A stretch of 64,000 nucleotides of DNA from positions 744,001 through 808,000 of the forward strand of contig OZ244977.1 in NCBI GenBank assembly GCA_965222995.1. The letters run 5' to 3'. The notes under the pieces were generated by a model. That model saw nothing but the letters and a program-made list of their open reading frames with translations, was not told the origin of the DNA and ran no database searches. The translations under genes and the position numbers were made by a program. The first letter of the stretch is position 1. Each line of letters opens with the position of its first letter. Of this stretch, positions 26,042-34,703 are shown in pieces. Source of the stretch: SB11 sp965222995. GTDB lineage: Bacteria; Bacteroidota; Bacteroidia; UBA8524.

Positions 26042-26895
26042 AAGAGTTTAGCGAAAAAGATTTTCTGTTGCTTTCTTACCTTGAAGGAGACTTAAGTGAA
26101 AGCGAGAAAATAAAAGTAGAGGCAATGTTGGCAGAAGATGCTGCCTTAATGAATGAGTATAGGCTATTAACCAAGACTATTTTACCTGCCGAAGAAGTAA
26201 CGTATACCAATAAAGCAGCACTAAAGAAAAGTGTTATGCCTCAAAAAGTATCATTAGGTTATTTAGTTTGGACAGGAGCAGTAGCAGCAGTTTTGGCAGT
26301 ATTAATACTTTTATATTCTCCTGTTACAAAAACCACCTCAAGTGAGATAGCTAGTAGCAAAACAACAAATAAAACTCCTAATACAGATGTTGTTAAAGAA
26401 AATGAAACAGCTATTGCTGCAATTACCAAAGATGAGGGCAAAATAAATAACTCTAAAGAATTTGCTCTTGAAACACCCGATTTGGGTAATTCAGTAGTAA
26501 AACAAAGAGTTGTTAAAACTGAAAAGACTATTGTTGCAACAGAAAATCCTGTTGTTGAGCCTTTTGAAAAACAAGAGTATGTAAACACATTATTGGTGGC
26601 TAAAGCGGTTGATATTCCTAGTGTAGAAATGCCAACAGAGGTTATAGCAATTAATAAAGAGCTAACCATGCCTGTTTATGTACCCCAAACTCCAATTGAA
26701 AACTATGAAAACAAAGGTTGGTTTGCGCGCACAACCCGCCAAATAAATAACAAATTGAACAAGTGGGCCGGCTATTTGCAAAAACCCAAAGTAGAGATTG
26801 GCAAGAAAGAACCTGTTGGTGGACGCACTTATTGGGTAATTTCAGTTGAAGCTGATAAATACGAATGGGAAGGCAGATTATATACCCGCAGATAA
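26038..26895 (+). CDS. Probable membrane-bound anti-sigma factor
   Basis: 285 residues with one membrane segment (about 78-98, VWTGAVAAVLAVLILLY). The N-terminal cytoplasmic part (FLLLSYLEGDLSESEKIKVE) looks like the helical sigma-binding region of anti-sigma factors but lacks the zinc-binding HxxxCxxC motif. The periplasmic part is a Thr/Lys/Glu-rich linker of about 110 residues followed by a basic, aromatic C-terminus (KGWFARTTRQINNKLNKW to YWVISVEADKYEWEGR). Role inferred mainly from position behind the ECF gene and from topology. Confidence 0.75.
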   Translation: MKEFSEKDFLLLSYLEGDLSESEKIKVEAMLAEDAALMNEYRLLTKTILPAEEVTYTNKAALKKSVMPQKVSLGYLVWTGAVAAVLAVLILLYSPVTKTTSSEIASSKTTNKTPNTDVVKENETAIAAITKDEGKINNSKEFALETPDLGNSVVKQRVVKTEKTIVATENPVVEPFEKQEYVNTLLVAKAVDIPSVEMPTEVIAINKELTMPVYVPQTPIENYENKGWFARTTRQINNKLNKWAGYLQKPKVEIGKKEPVGGRTYWVISVEADKYEWEGRLYTRR

Positions 26896-26919
26896 ACAAA
26901 AAATTTAAACACTACTACC

Positions 26920-28020
26920 ATGAAACAAATATTTTTAATACCACTATTACTATTACTGGCACTTACACAAACAAAAGGGCAGGATAGAACAGAAGAAGAT
27001 ATTACTACAGATGAAGTATACATACACACTGATAAAAACAAAACCGTAATAAAGGTTAATAATGTTAGCTCAATTATCGAGAGCCTGGCTAATTTGCCTC
27101 TGTTAAAAGGGGTAAACATTGATAATATTGTAATGGCTCTTGATACTCCCCCCAATGATAGCAGTAAGTACCAATCTATTGAAATTACAGCTATTGAAAG
27201 TGATTCGGGCGATATGGTTGAGATTATAATAAAAGATGCTAACGGAAAGGTGAAAAAGAAAATCCGCGTAAGCGAAGATTTTCTTGAAGACTATGAAGAC
27301 CTGTTTGAAAGCTTTGAAGATTTAGGTAATAATCACCATATAATATTTAAGAGCAACGGAATAAAAATTAAACGTTCTTATAAAAAACGTAATGTTGAAA
27401 CCGATTGGTTTGCAGTTGATATTGGGTTTAATGGTTTTCTGCACGAGGGTAGCCCTTCATTGCCATCATCGTTAAGCAACTTAGAGTTAGACCCGCTACG
27501 CTCACTGCATGTAAATGTGGGCATATTTCAACAGAAAATTAACCTGTATAAACACCGTGTAGGGTTTGTATACGGTATAAACTATGACAATAACGACTAC
27601 AGGTTTAGTAATAATATAGACTTTAGGGTTAATGATGCGGGCGACTCAATATCATATTTAAGTCGTCAGTCTGAAGGGTTTGACAGAAATAAACTAACTA
27701 CTCGTTTTCTTACTGTACCTGTAGCGCTGCGTTTTGATTTTAATCCAAATAAAAGGCGCGGCGGGCATATAACAATAGGTGCTCATGCCGGGTACAGGCT
27801 TACCAGTTTTTTTAAAACTGTTCGTTTTGATGAGGGTAAGAGAAAAACCAAGTTACGCGATGATTTTTTACTGAATAATACTAGAGTTGGTGCATACGTT
27901 AAAGTAGGGTACAGAGGGTTTAACGTATTTGCTAACTATGTATTTACACCTATGTTTAGAAGCAATACAGCCCCCGTATTTAATACCTTCTCGTTTGGGT
28001 TGGCATTCGGTGGGTTTTAG
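26920..28020 (+). CDS. Exported protein with probable C-terminal beta-barrel
   Basis: 366 residues. The signal peptide ends at TKGQ (residue 21). Residues about 25-140 form an acidic, soluble segment containing EITAIESDSGDMVEIIIKDA and ending in SEDFLEDYEDLFESFEDLG. The rest (about 150-366) alternates like an outer-membrane barrel (WFAVDIGFNGFL, GHITIGAHAGYRLTSFF, VGAYVKVGYRGFNVFANYVF) and ends FGLAFGGF. It starts 24 bases after the anti-sigma gene and is presumably in the same operon; it could be the sensor or main product of the sigma system. Not recognised as a named family. Confidence 0.7.
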   Translation: MKQIFLIPLLLLLALTQTKGQDRTEEDITTDEVYIHTDKNKTVIKVNNVSSIIESLANLPLLKGVNIDNIVMALDTPPNDSSKYQSIEITAIESDSGDMVEIIIKDANGKVKKKIRVSEDFLEDYEDLFESFEDLGNNHHIIFKSNGIKIKRSYKKRNVETDWFAVDIGFNGFLHEGSPSLPSSLSNLELDPLRSLHVNVGIFQQKINLYKHRVGFVYGINYDNNDYRFSNNIDFRVNDAGDSISYLSRQSEGFDRNKLTTRFLTVPVALRFDFNPNKRRGGHITIGAHAGYRLTSFFKTVRFDEGKRKTKLRDDFLLNNTRVGAYVKVGYRGFNVFANYVFTPMFRSNTAPVFNTFSFGLAFGGF

Positions 28021-28059
28021 AAAAAGAAATTAGTATATCAGTACTTAGTTTGGTTAGAT

Positions 28060-28086
28060 ATAACCCTGCCGGGATGGTGGGGTTAT
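28060..28086 (+). terminator. Hairpin after the sigma-factor operon
   Basis: ATAACCCTGCC pairs with GGTGGGGTTAT (11 bp with two G-T pairs) around the loop GGGAT. It follows the barrel gene by 39 bases and precedes the M61 gene. There is no strong T-run, so termination is likely but not certain. Confidence 0.5.
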
Positions 28087-28100
28087 TCTATTATACGGCG

Positions 28101-28108
28101 TACCTTTG
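28101..28108 (+). promoter_or_regulatory. -7 box (TACCTTTG) of the M61 peptidase gene
   Basis: Perfect TAnnTTTG match, identical to the boxes of rpmE2, fni and the first M43 gene. Only five bases separate it from the ATG at 28114, so the mRNA would have almost no leader. The -33 region has no TTG. Confidence 0.45.
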
Positions 28109-28113
28109 TTTGA

Positions 28114-29838
28114 ATGAGGTATACTATTAAGCACACAGCACCACATCAACGTTATATAGCTGTTGAGGCTATTATTGATGAAGTTGAAGAAGGGGTGATA
28201 CAAATCCAGCTTCCTGCATGGCGACCCGGTAGATATGAGCTTGGAAACTTTGCTAAAAACATAAGAAATTTTACTGTTGAGGATGAAAAGGGAAATACAT
28301 TACCGTTTAATAAAGTAACCAAAGACCTTTGGGAAATACTAACCCTTGATAGTACTTCTATCAAAATTGGCTATGAGTATTTTGCAAATACTATTGATGC
28401 AGGCTCGACCTATACAGATAATGAGTTGTTGTATGTTAATCCTGTGAATTGCTTGGTGTATGAACCCAAAAATATGCACCGAGAATGCACTTTAACTTTG
28501 GAAATTCCTGATAACTTTCAAGTAGCTTGTGCACTTCCTAATAAAGAAAATACCTTATATGCTGAAAACTTTGATGAGTTGGCTGATTCACCACTGGTAG
28601 CCTCTCCTAATTTACAACATACTAGTTTTGAGTTTGAAGGAGTAACGCATCATATTTGGATTAATGGCGAGAACACGCTTGATATAAATAAATTTACCGA
28701 TGAAGTAAAGCAGTATACCGAAGAGCAAGTTGCTATTTTCAATCACTTTCCAACTAAAGACTTTCATTACCTTATTCTTTTTTTACCCTACAGGCATAGG
28801 CATGGGGTAGAGCACAAAAATTCAACGGTTATTTCTCACGGTCCGGGGATTGAGTTTGATAAGGAAGAAAACAGAAACGATTTACTGGCAATTTGCAGCC
28901 ATGAGCTGTTCCATTTTTGGAATATAAAAAGGATACGCCCAGCTTCGATGCAGCCTTACGATTTTGCAAAAGAAAACTATAGTAGACTAGGTTATATATA
29001 TGAGGGAGTAACAACCTATTATGGAGATTATATGCTGCTTCGCTCAGGAGTTTTAAACTTTGATGAGTACAGTATAGAGTTTTCGAAAGATTTGCAGCGA
29101 CACTTTGATAATGAAGGGCGTTACAACTACTCTGTTGCCGAATCTTCTTTTGATACTTGGTTAGATGGTTATGGATTGGGTGCACCTGCGCGAAAAGTAT
29201 CTATTTATGTAGAAGGTATGTTAGCCGCATTAATTGCCGATATTAAAATTAGGCATGCCTCACAAAATAAAAATAGCTTAGACAATGTGATGCAATTATT
29301 GTATCAGCGGTTCTTTTTGAAAAATCAAGGCTATACTGAAAAGGATTACAAAGAAATTTTGGCAGAGGTTAGCGGGTTGGATATGGGTAGCTATTTTAAT
29401 GATATAATACATGGTAAAGGCAAAGTTGAAGAACAATTACCTAAAATACTTGACTTGATTGGACTTGAAATTGGTGAAACACACTCGTCGCGGTTACATG
29501 AGGACTTATTTGGTTTTAAAGCCACCACCATTGATGGAGTAGTTAAGGTTATCTATTGTTCTAATAACAGCCCTGCTGATGAAGCCAAATTAGCACTTGG
29601 AGATACTATATTAAGTGTAAATGGTAAACAATTAAATAATGATGAGGAGCTAAACGACCTGATTAAAGCTAACAAAGAAAAAATAACGCTTACCACACAA
29701 TCATTATTTAATAAAAGAGAGATAGTATTAATAAAAGACGGGCAGCATTATTTTAAAAATTACACGTTGGTAAAAACAGATAATCCTACTGATGAGCAAA
29801 AACAATTTTTCAAAGCTTGGAGTAAACAAGAGTTCTAG
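28114..29838 (+). CDS. M61 family metallopeptidase with PDZ domain
   Basis: 574 residues, related to glycyl aminopeptidase. The zinc motif HELFH has His263, Glu264 and His267, with the third ligand Glu297 in YIYEGVTTYYGDYML. The N-terminal beta region (about 1-180) matches the M61 N-terminal domain (QLPAWRPGRYELGNFAKNI), and a PDZ domain occupies about 470-545 (SPADEAKLALGDTILSVNGK). There is no signal peptide, so it is probably cytoplasmic. A perfect palindromic terminator follows 18 bases after the stop. Confidence 0.93.
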   Translation: MRYTIKHTAPHQRYIAVEAIIDEVEEGVIQIQLPAWRPGRYELGNFAKNIRNFTVEDEKGNTLPFNKVTKDLWEILTLDSTSIKIGYEYFANTIDAGSTYTDNELLYVNPVNCLVYEPKNMHRECTLTLEIPDNFQVACALPNKENTLYAENFDELADSPLVASPNLQHTSFEFEGVTHHIWINGENTLDINKFTDEVKQYTEEQVAIFNHFPTKDFHYLILFLPYRHRHGVEHKNSTVISHGPGIEFDKEENRNDLLAICSHELFHFWNIKRIRPASMQPYDFAKENYSRLGYIYEGVTTYYGDYMLLRSGVLNFDEYSIEFSKDLQRHFDNEGRYNYSVAESSFDTWLDGYGLGAPARKVSIYVEGMLAALIADIKIRHASQNKNSLDNVMQLLYQRFFLKNQGYTEKDYKEILAEVSGLDMGSYFNDIIHGKGKVEEQLPKILDLIGLEIGETHSSRLHEDLFGFKATTIDGVVKVIYCSNNSPADEAKLALGDTILSVNGKQLNNDEELNDLIKANKEKITLTTQSLFNKREIVLIKDGQHYFKNYTLVKTDNPTDEQKQFFKAWSKQEF

Positions 29839-29856
29839 TTAACTCTAGACCCATAA

Positions 29857-29896
29857 ATCAAAAAAGGCTACAACAATTGTTGTAGCCTTTTTTGAT
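29857..29896. terminator. Perfect 40-bp palindrome, bidirectional terminator
   Basis: The arm ATCAAAAAAGGCTACAACAA (29857-29876) is followed directly by its exact complement (29877-29896), giving a stem with A-run and T-run flanks on both strands. It sits between the convergent M61 gene and the second M43 protease gene and should end both transcripts. Confidence 0.88.
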
Positions 29897-29914
29897 AAAA
29901 TTATATCAAATTAA

Positions 29915-32065
29915 TTATTTCACATGTATAAGCTTTTTAGTGTATACGTTATCGTTAACTGTTAGTTTGATAAAGTATATACCTCCATTAGCATTGTATT
30001 GGCTAGCATCAAAAGAAAACTCTTGGTTACCTTGAGCATATTTACCATCAGCTAAAGTAGCTACATTTCTTCCAAGAATATCTTGTACAGTAACTTTTAC
30101 TTCGCTATCACCTAACAAATTAACAGAAATATTAGAGTTACCGTTAGTTGGGTTAGGATATACATTAAAGTTAGCTTCATCATTATAAAAAGTGTTGTTT
30201 ACAGATGAAGGGAAACCAAAGTTAATAGCATCTATATAGAAGTTGTTTCCGCCACCGCTGATAAATTGGAATCTGAAACGTAAGTTCTGGCGTTGGGTTG
30301 CATTTATATTGCCCGGAATACCTAATACCACTTGTCTCCATTTCGAACGGTCAGAAGGAACAAAAGGTAAAGTAGATGTAGGCGTTGAGCTACCCACAGT
30401 ACCTAATTGTGAACCTGCACGTGCCCACATTTGAATCCAAGATTGCCCACAGTTGGTAGAGTAATAAACTCTTAAACCGTCAGTAGTAAGCTGACCACCA
30501 ACTAAACGTTGAGCAAACGAATAGTAGAAAGACAATACAGGGTTAGAAACTCCTGATAAGTCTATAGAAGGTGAAAACAAGTCAAACCTTGAACCGTTTA
30601 TACCGTTTCCGTTAGGAGCTTGTAATGTACGCGAATTATCAGGTAATACTGTACCTATTCCTACATCAGTAATTCTATAATCAGTAAAAGTAGTACTATT
30701 AGTAAACCATCCGTCAACAGGGAATTGAGGGAATTCAAAATCTTGAGTATAAGGTGCTTTTGCTTCTGCAACTGCAGGTATTACTTCTACATAATCATCA
30801 ATAAATAATGTATCAGTACCGTTTGCATTGCTTACAATTAAAGTAACATCAAATTTACCTGGGCTTGTATAAGTTACATTAGGGTTTGCCACGGTTGAAG
30901 TAGCCGGTGTTCCTCCTTCAAAAATCCATTCACGAGTTATACCTCCTGAATAGTTATATGAATTATCTCTGAAATCAATGGCTGAACCACCCGCACAAGC
31001 AAATCTGCTACGAGAGCGTTGGTTGTCTATTGAAAAGAAATCTGCAGTAGGTTTACAGGTAGCAGGAGTATTTGGTACATCAGTTCCTGTGGCTACTAAG
31101 TTAGCTTGAGTTGTTAATAAAGGTCTCCAGTTTGCAAGTGAAGCATCCATACGTGCTTTTTGCCCAATAGTAAACATGGTTTGGCATGTTCCGGTAATAT
31201 AGTCCATGTAGTTTTCTATTTGGTCCGGTAAATCAGGCTCATTAATCCCAGTTGGGATACATGTATTACGATTATAGTTACAGCTTAAAATACCGTTACG
31301 GTTAGCACATGGGGGAGTGTCGTCCACACGATCGCCACCCGCACAACTGTCTTGGAAAGGGTGGAAACAACCTAACCAATGTCCTACCTCATGGGTTACA
31401 GTAGTAGCATTACTAGGGTTACTGCTACCTATAGAACCAATTTGGTCAGATCTGATAATTACACCATCGGTATTATAGCTTCCGGCCCAAGGGAATTGAG
31501 CAAAACCTGCAATACCTACTAAACTTGTTAGGTTCACAATATTATCTACTACCCAAACATTTAAGTAACGGTCTGTAGGCCAAACACTTTTAATTTTAAT
31601 ATTATTTGTACCGTTATCGGTTTCTTCCTCATATACCCTAACTATACCATTGGTACAATTACCTTGAGGGTCTTTGCGGGCTAAACGGAATTCAATTTCC
31701 ATATCTCCCATAACACCCTGAAATATTGGGCGGGTATTTGCTGCATTGGCATTTGTATTTCTGAAGTTTTCGTTCAAAATACGTAACTCATCAAGAATTT
31801 GGGCGTCAGAAATGTTTTCACTGCCTGCACTGTGGAAAATATGAAATACTACAGGGATAATTCTTATTGATCCTGTTTTTCTGATATTCTCAGTAGCTAC
31901 CATTTTAGCAGCATCTACATCAAACTGATTTTGTCTTTCAATAAGTGTAGGGTCTTGCTTCAATAATTCTTGGTACACTTCGTCAGTAGCACACTGTTTA
32001 GGTGTTTGAGCAAAAGCAGTAATAGCAAAAGCTCCCAAAAAAATAGAAAATAAAATTTTTTTCAT
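29915..32065 (-). CDS. Secreted M43 (pappalysin-type) zinc metalloprotease, T9SS cargo (second copy)
   Basis: 716 residues, same layout as the protease at 16779-18923: signal peptide ending AFAQ (residue 20), zinc motif HEVGHWLGCFH at 225-235 (His225, Glu226, His229, His235), Met-turn region QIENYMDYITGTCQTMFT, PKD domain (TREWIFEGGTP to FDVTLIVSNANG), a lectin-like beta region, and a T9SS type A sorting domain (YPNPTNGNSNISVNL to GGIYFIKLTVNDN). Sequence identity between the copies is clear but well short of identical, so this is an old duplication. No -7 box could be assigned upstream. Confidence 0.93.
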   Translation of the reverse strand: MKKILFSIFLGAFAITAFAQTPKQCATDEVYQELLKQDPTLIERQNQFDVDAAKMVATENIRKTGSIRIIPVVFHIFHSAGSENISDAQILDELRILNENFRNTNANAANTRPIFQGVMGDMEIEFRLARKDPQGNCTNGIVRVYEEETDNGTNNIKIKSVWPTDRYLNVWVVDNIVNLTSLVGIAGFAQFPWAGSYNTDGVIIRSDQIGSIGSSNPSNATTVTHEVGHWLGCFHPFQDSCAGGDRVDDTPPCANRNGILSCNYNRNTCIPTGINEPDLPDQIENYMDYITGTCQTMFTIGQKARMDASLANWRPLLTTQANLVATGTDVPNTPATCKPTADFFSIDNQRSRSRFACAGGSAIDFRDNSYNYSGGITREWIFEGGTPATSTVANPNVTYTSPGKFDVTLIVSNANGTDTLFIDDYVEVIPAVAEAKAPYTQDFEFPQFPVDGWFTNSTTFTDYRITDVGIGTVLPDNSRTLQAPNGNGINGSRFDLFSPSIDLSGVSNPVLSFYYSFAQRLVGGQLTTDGLRVYYSTNCGQSWIQMWARAGSQLGTVGSSTPTSTLPFVPSDRSKWRQVVLGIPGNINATQRQNLRFRFQFISGGGNNFYIDAINFGFPSSVNNTFYNDEANFNVYPNPTNGNSNISVNLLGDSEVKVTVQDILGRNVATLADGKYAQGNQEFSFDASQYNANGGIYFIKLTVNDNVYTKKLIHVK

Positions 32066-32260
32066 ATATCAGCTGTTAATCGTGTTTTTGTAGTATTTAG
32101 TAATACAATCTTCAATAATAGAAGTTTTTGCGTTTTGAAAAAAACTATATCACTAAAAAGTTAACTAAAGACATTATATGCCTTTTGCTAAGTGTAAACG
32201 AAATAAAATGATTAAGGGTTGTAAGCAATTTAAAAAAATCTCTAAGTGGTTTACTATAAA

Positions 32261-33538
32261 CTAAATATAATTGTACAAAAAACCGTGTTTTAAGTACAGC
32301 CCATACAATTGTTGGCTTACAGCCATGGCTGCTATATATAAAATAAATAAGGAGTGGAAGATAATTGCAGGGTACTTTTTCTCTGCAAATGCACTTTGCA
32401 CAGTATTATAGTATAAAGGAACCGTATACGCCATTATAACTCCTATAAGTATACCCCACTGGCGGCTGGTGAATAAGTGCACATAAGCATGGTGCATCAT
32501 TGCAAAACTCCATGATAGGGTTGCTATAAGTATAGTAAGCGTTATATAAAACAGTTTTTTATTATTACTGAACATGTGGCGCATACCACCCACTAAAAAC
32601 AAAATAAACGCCCAGCCAGGTATAAGAAAAAACCGTTCAATTCTATTAAACCATTCAAAAAGTAAATCAAGAATGGTAAAGTCCTTATCACCTATTTCAT
32701 TTACAGTAAAGCCTTCTGTGGCTTCACCTGCTGTGCGTAATTTAAAGGCAGCTTCCATATCTTCAAATGCAAGCTCCCAGCCTCCTAAATAAGCAGCATT
32801 TTGCCACATGTGTAACATAAAACCTACTATGGCTGCAATGCCCGGAAATATAGTGGCAGGAGTAAATATTTTTCGTGTATATAGTAAGCTAAACCCAATG
32901 CTTATTACTGCTAAGTATGTTGCAGGCTCAAATGATGAGTTAACGGCTAAAATAAATAATATACACATGGCTGCCAGCCACATTTTTCTTTTTTCATCTA
33001 CTGTAAAGTACTTATAAATGCAGTATACATACAGCCATTTAAAAAACTCTTCAAGGGCATGCTTGTGCAAATTATCTCCCCAAGCAATAAAGTAGTTTGA
33101 AAGTACTATTATGCTACCGCCTATAAATGCTTGTTGTTTATCTTTTAGTAAAGTTTCCAGTACTCTATAAATAAGAAAAAACCAAAGCATTGATAGAAGT
33201 ATAGGGAATACCCGCAACCAAGATTCTTTGGTTGTATTTAACATATATGCATACGTACCTGCAAATATATCTGGCAGGGCAGGGTAGTGGGTATAGGCTC
33301 CTATAGTAGTATCGCCACTATAATCGTATTGGTGCATAGGGAGCAGGTAGGTATTGCAAAACCCTGAGTCGTAAAAATACCGAACTGCTGAGTGTGTATT
33401 GAAATCGCTATAAGAGTCGCCATATACATTATCTCTACCGCCGCTATCAATACTAATGGTAAAAGCACGCCAAGCCATTAACGTGAAACAGAATATAAAA
33501 ATACCCCAACGAATTTTTTTAAGCTGTTGCTCTTTCAT
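32261..33538 (-). CDS. Polytopic membrane protein, GT-C glycosyltransferase-like
   Basis: 425 residues with about ten hydrophobic helices. The first extracytoplasmic loop (about 32-75) contains acidic residues in DSYSDFNTH followed by YTHYPALPDIF, which recalls the PMT/GT39-type GT-C enzymes that transfer sugars from polyprenyl carriers. I see no closer family match. The start overlaps the end of the GT9 gene by 20 bases, so the two are translated from one mRNA; a joint role in building a surface glycan is inferred. 195 bases separate it from the protease gene downstream. Confidence 0.6.
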   Translation of the reverse strand: MKEQQLKKIRWGIFIFCFTLMAWRAFTISIDSGGRDNVYGDSYSDFNTHSAVRYFYDSGFCNTYLLPMHQYDYSGDTTIGAYTHYPALPDIFAGTYAYMLNTTKESWLRVFPILLSMLWFFLIYRVLETLLKDKQQAFIGGSIIVLSNYFIAWGDNLHKHALEEFFKWLYVYCIYKYFTVDEKRKMWLAAMCILFILAVNSSFEPATYLAVISIGFSLLYTRKIFTPATIFPGIAAIVGFMLHMWQNAAYLGGWELAFEDMEAAFKLRTAGEATEGFTVNEIGDKDFTILDLLFEWFNRIERFFLIPGWAFILFLVGGMRHMFSNNKKLFYITLTILIATLSWSFAMMHHAYVHLFTSRQWGILIGVIMAYTVPLYYNTVQSAFAEKKYPAIIFHSLFILYIAAMAVSQQLYGLYLKHGFLYNYI

Positions 33539-34700
33539 GCTCTAAATGGCTAATTACATTTTCAATTTTTGTAAAAATATTGCTAGCCTGCATGTTTTTC
33601 ATGCAAAAATTATCACCACCACAAGGCAACACCTTGGTATGGTGTAAACAAGGTGAGCAATGAACAGCAAGATAATGTACTTTTTGGCGGGGGCTATCCC
33701 ATGTATCGGGAGTAAACCTATGTGCAGGGTCAGTAGGTCCCCAAACTGATACTGTGGGCAAACCTGTTTTTAATGCTATATATAATGGGGCTGAGTCTAC
33801 CGTTAGCATCATTACTGCTTCATTATGTAAAAAAGCATAGTATTCTGCTATAGAAAATTCTCCGGCTATATTCCTCACTCGGTCTTTATGCTCTGCCAAA
33901 TAATTGTTTAAAAAGTCTTCATTTTCTTTTTGGTCAGAGGGTGCACCTGTAAAAGCTATATGGTATGGTGTTTTTTCAATAATCAGTTGGCAAACCGCTT
34001 GCAAAATATCTAAAGGTATTTTGCGCATATAGCTTAAATCGCTACAAGTATTATTAATAGCTATATATTTATTATCAGCTTCAAATTTTCTGCCTTTTCC
34101 GTTGGGTATTGGGATGGTAAAACGCTCTATTTTTTCAACATCCATTAATTTTATCAGATTGTTATAATTTTCTTGTACCAGATTAAACTGGTTGAAATAA
34201 CTATTATGCGTATTTAAAAAATTACGAAAATGTACTTTTTGTAGTTGGAAACCAAAACGGTTTAGCGCAAAAGTCCACAGTGAGTATATGGTTGTTAGTT
34301 TAGAATAAACTTCAAAATCTACTACCCATTTATTTTTTAGCTTCCATGTTTTGGCAAGAATTTGTAGGGAGGTTTTTGCTAAAATGAAGAAGCTTTTATC
34401 ATCTGTAGACCAAATTTCATCAAACAAGTGTATGGGCTTAATGCCCGGGGCAACTCCTTTTCCACATATAAGAATAAGCTTTGTATTTGGGTAACGTTTT
34501 TTTAAAGAAACTAAAGCATCACTTGCCAATAACAAGCTACCCAGTCCCAACATTTTTATTACTATAATAGTGCCAGGCTCTTGGCGCAGTGTGTGGTCTC
34601 TGCGAAGCAATAACCCTAAAGGACGTGCAAGAAGAAGGTTGAAAAAGACTAATAAACTGCCTAGCAGCCCGTCAATTACCTGTTTGGCATGTACTTTCAT
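33519..34700 (-). CDS. Glycosyltransferase family 9 (heptosyltransferase-like)
   Basis: 393 residues, GT-B fold related to LPS heptosyltransferases. The N-terminus has a hydrophobic segment (GLLGSLLVFFNLLLARPLG) and then TIIVIKMLGLGSLLLASDAL. The C-terminal nucleotide-sugar site includes VDSAPLYIALKTGLPTVSVW and GPTDPAHRF, followed by the cysteine cluster CSPCLHHTKVLPCGGDNFC common in this family. The donor sugar is not known. It starts three bases after the miaB stop. Confidence 0.88.
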   Translation of the reverse strand: MKVHAKQVIDGLLGSLLVFFNLLLARPLGLLLRRDHTLRQEPGTIIVIKMLGLGSLLLASDALVSLKKRYPNTKLILICGKGVAPGIKPIHLFDEIWSTDDKSFFILAKTSLQILAKTWKLKNKWVVDFEVYSKLTTIYSLWTFALNRFGFQLQKVHFRNFLNTHNSYFNQFNLVQENYNNLIKLMDVEKIERFTIPIPNGKGRKFEADNKYIAINNTCSDLSYMRKIPLDILQAVCQLIIEKTPYHIAFTGAPSDQKENEDFLNNYLAEHKDRVRNIAGEFSIAEYYAFLHNEAVMMLTVDSAPLYIALKTGLPTVSVWGPTDPAHRFTPDTWDSPRQKVHYLAVHCSPCLHHTKVLPCGGDNFCMKNMQASNIFTKIENVISHLEHERATA

Positions 34701-34703
34701 AGT

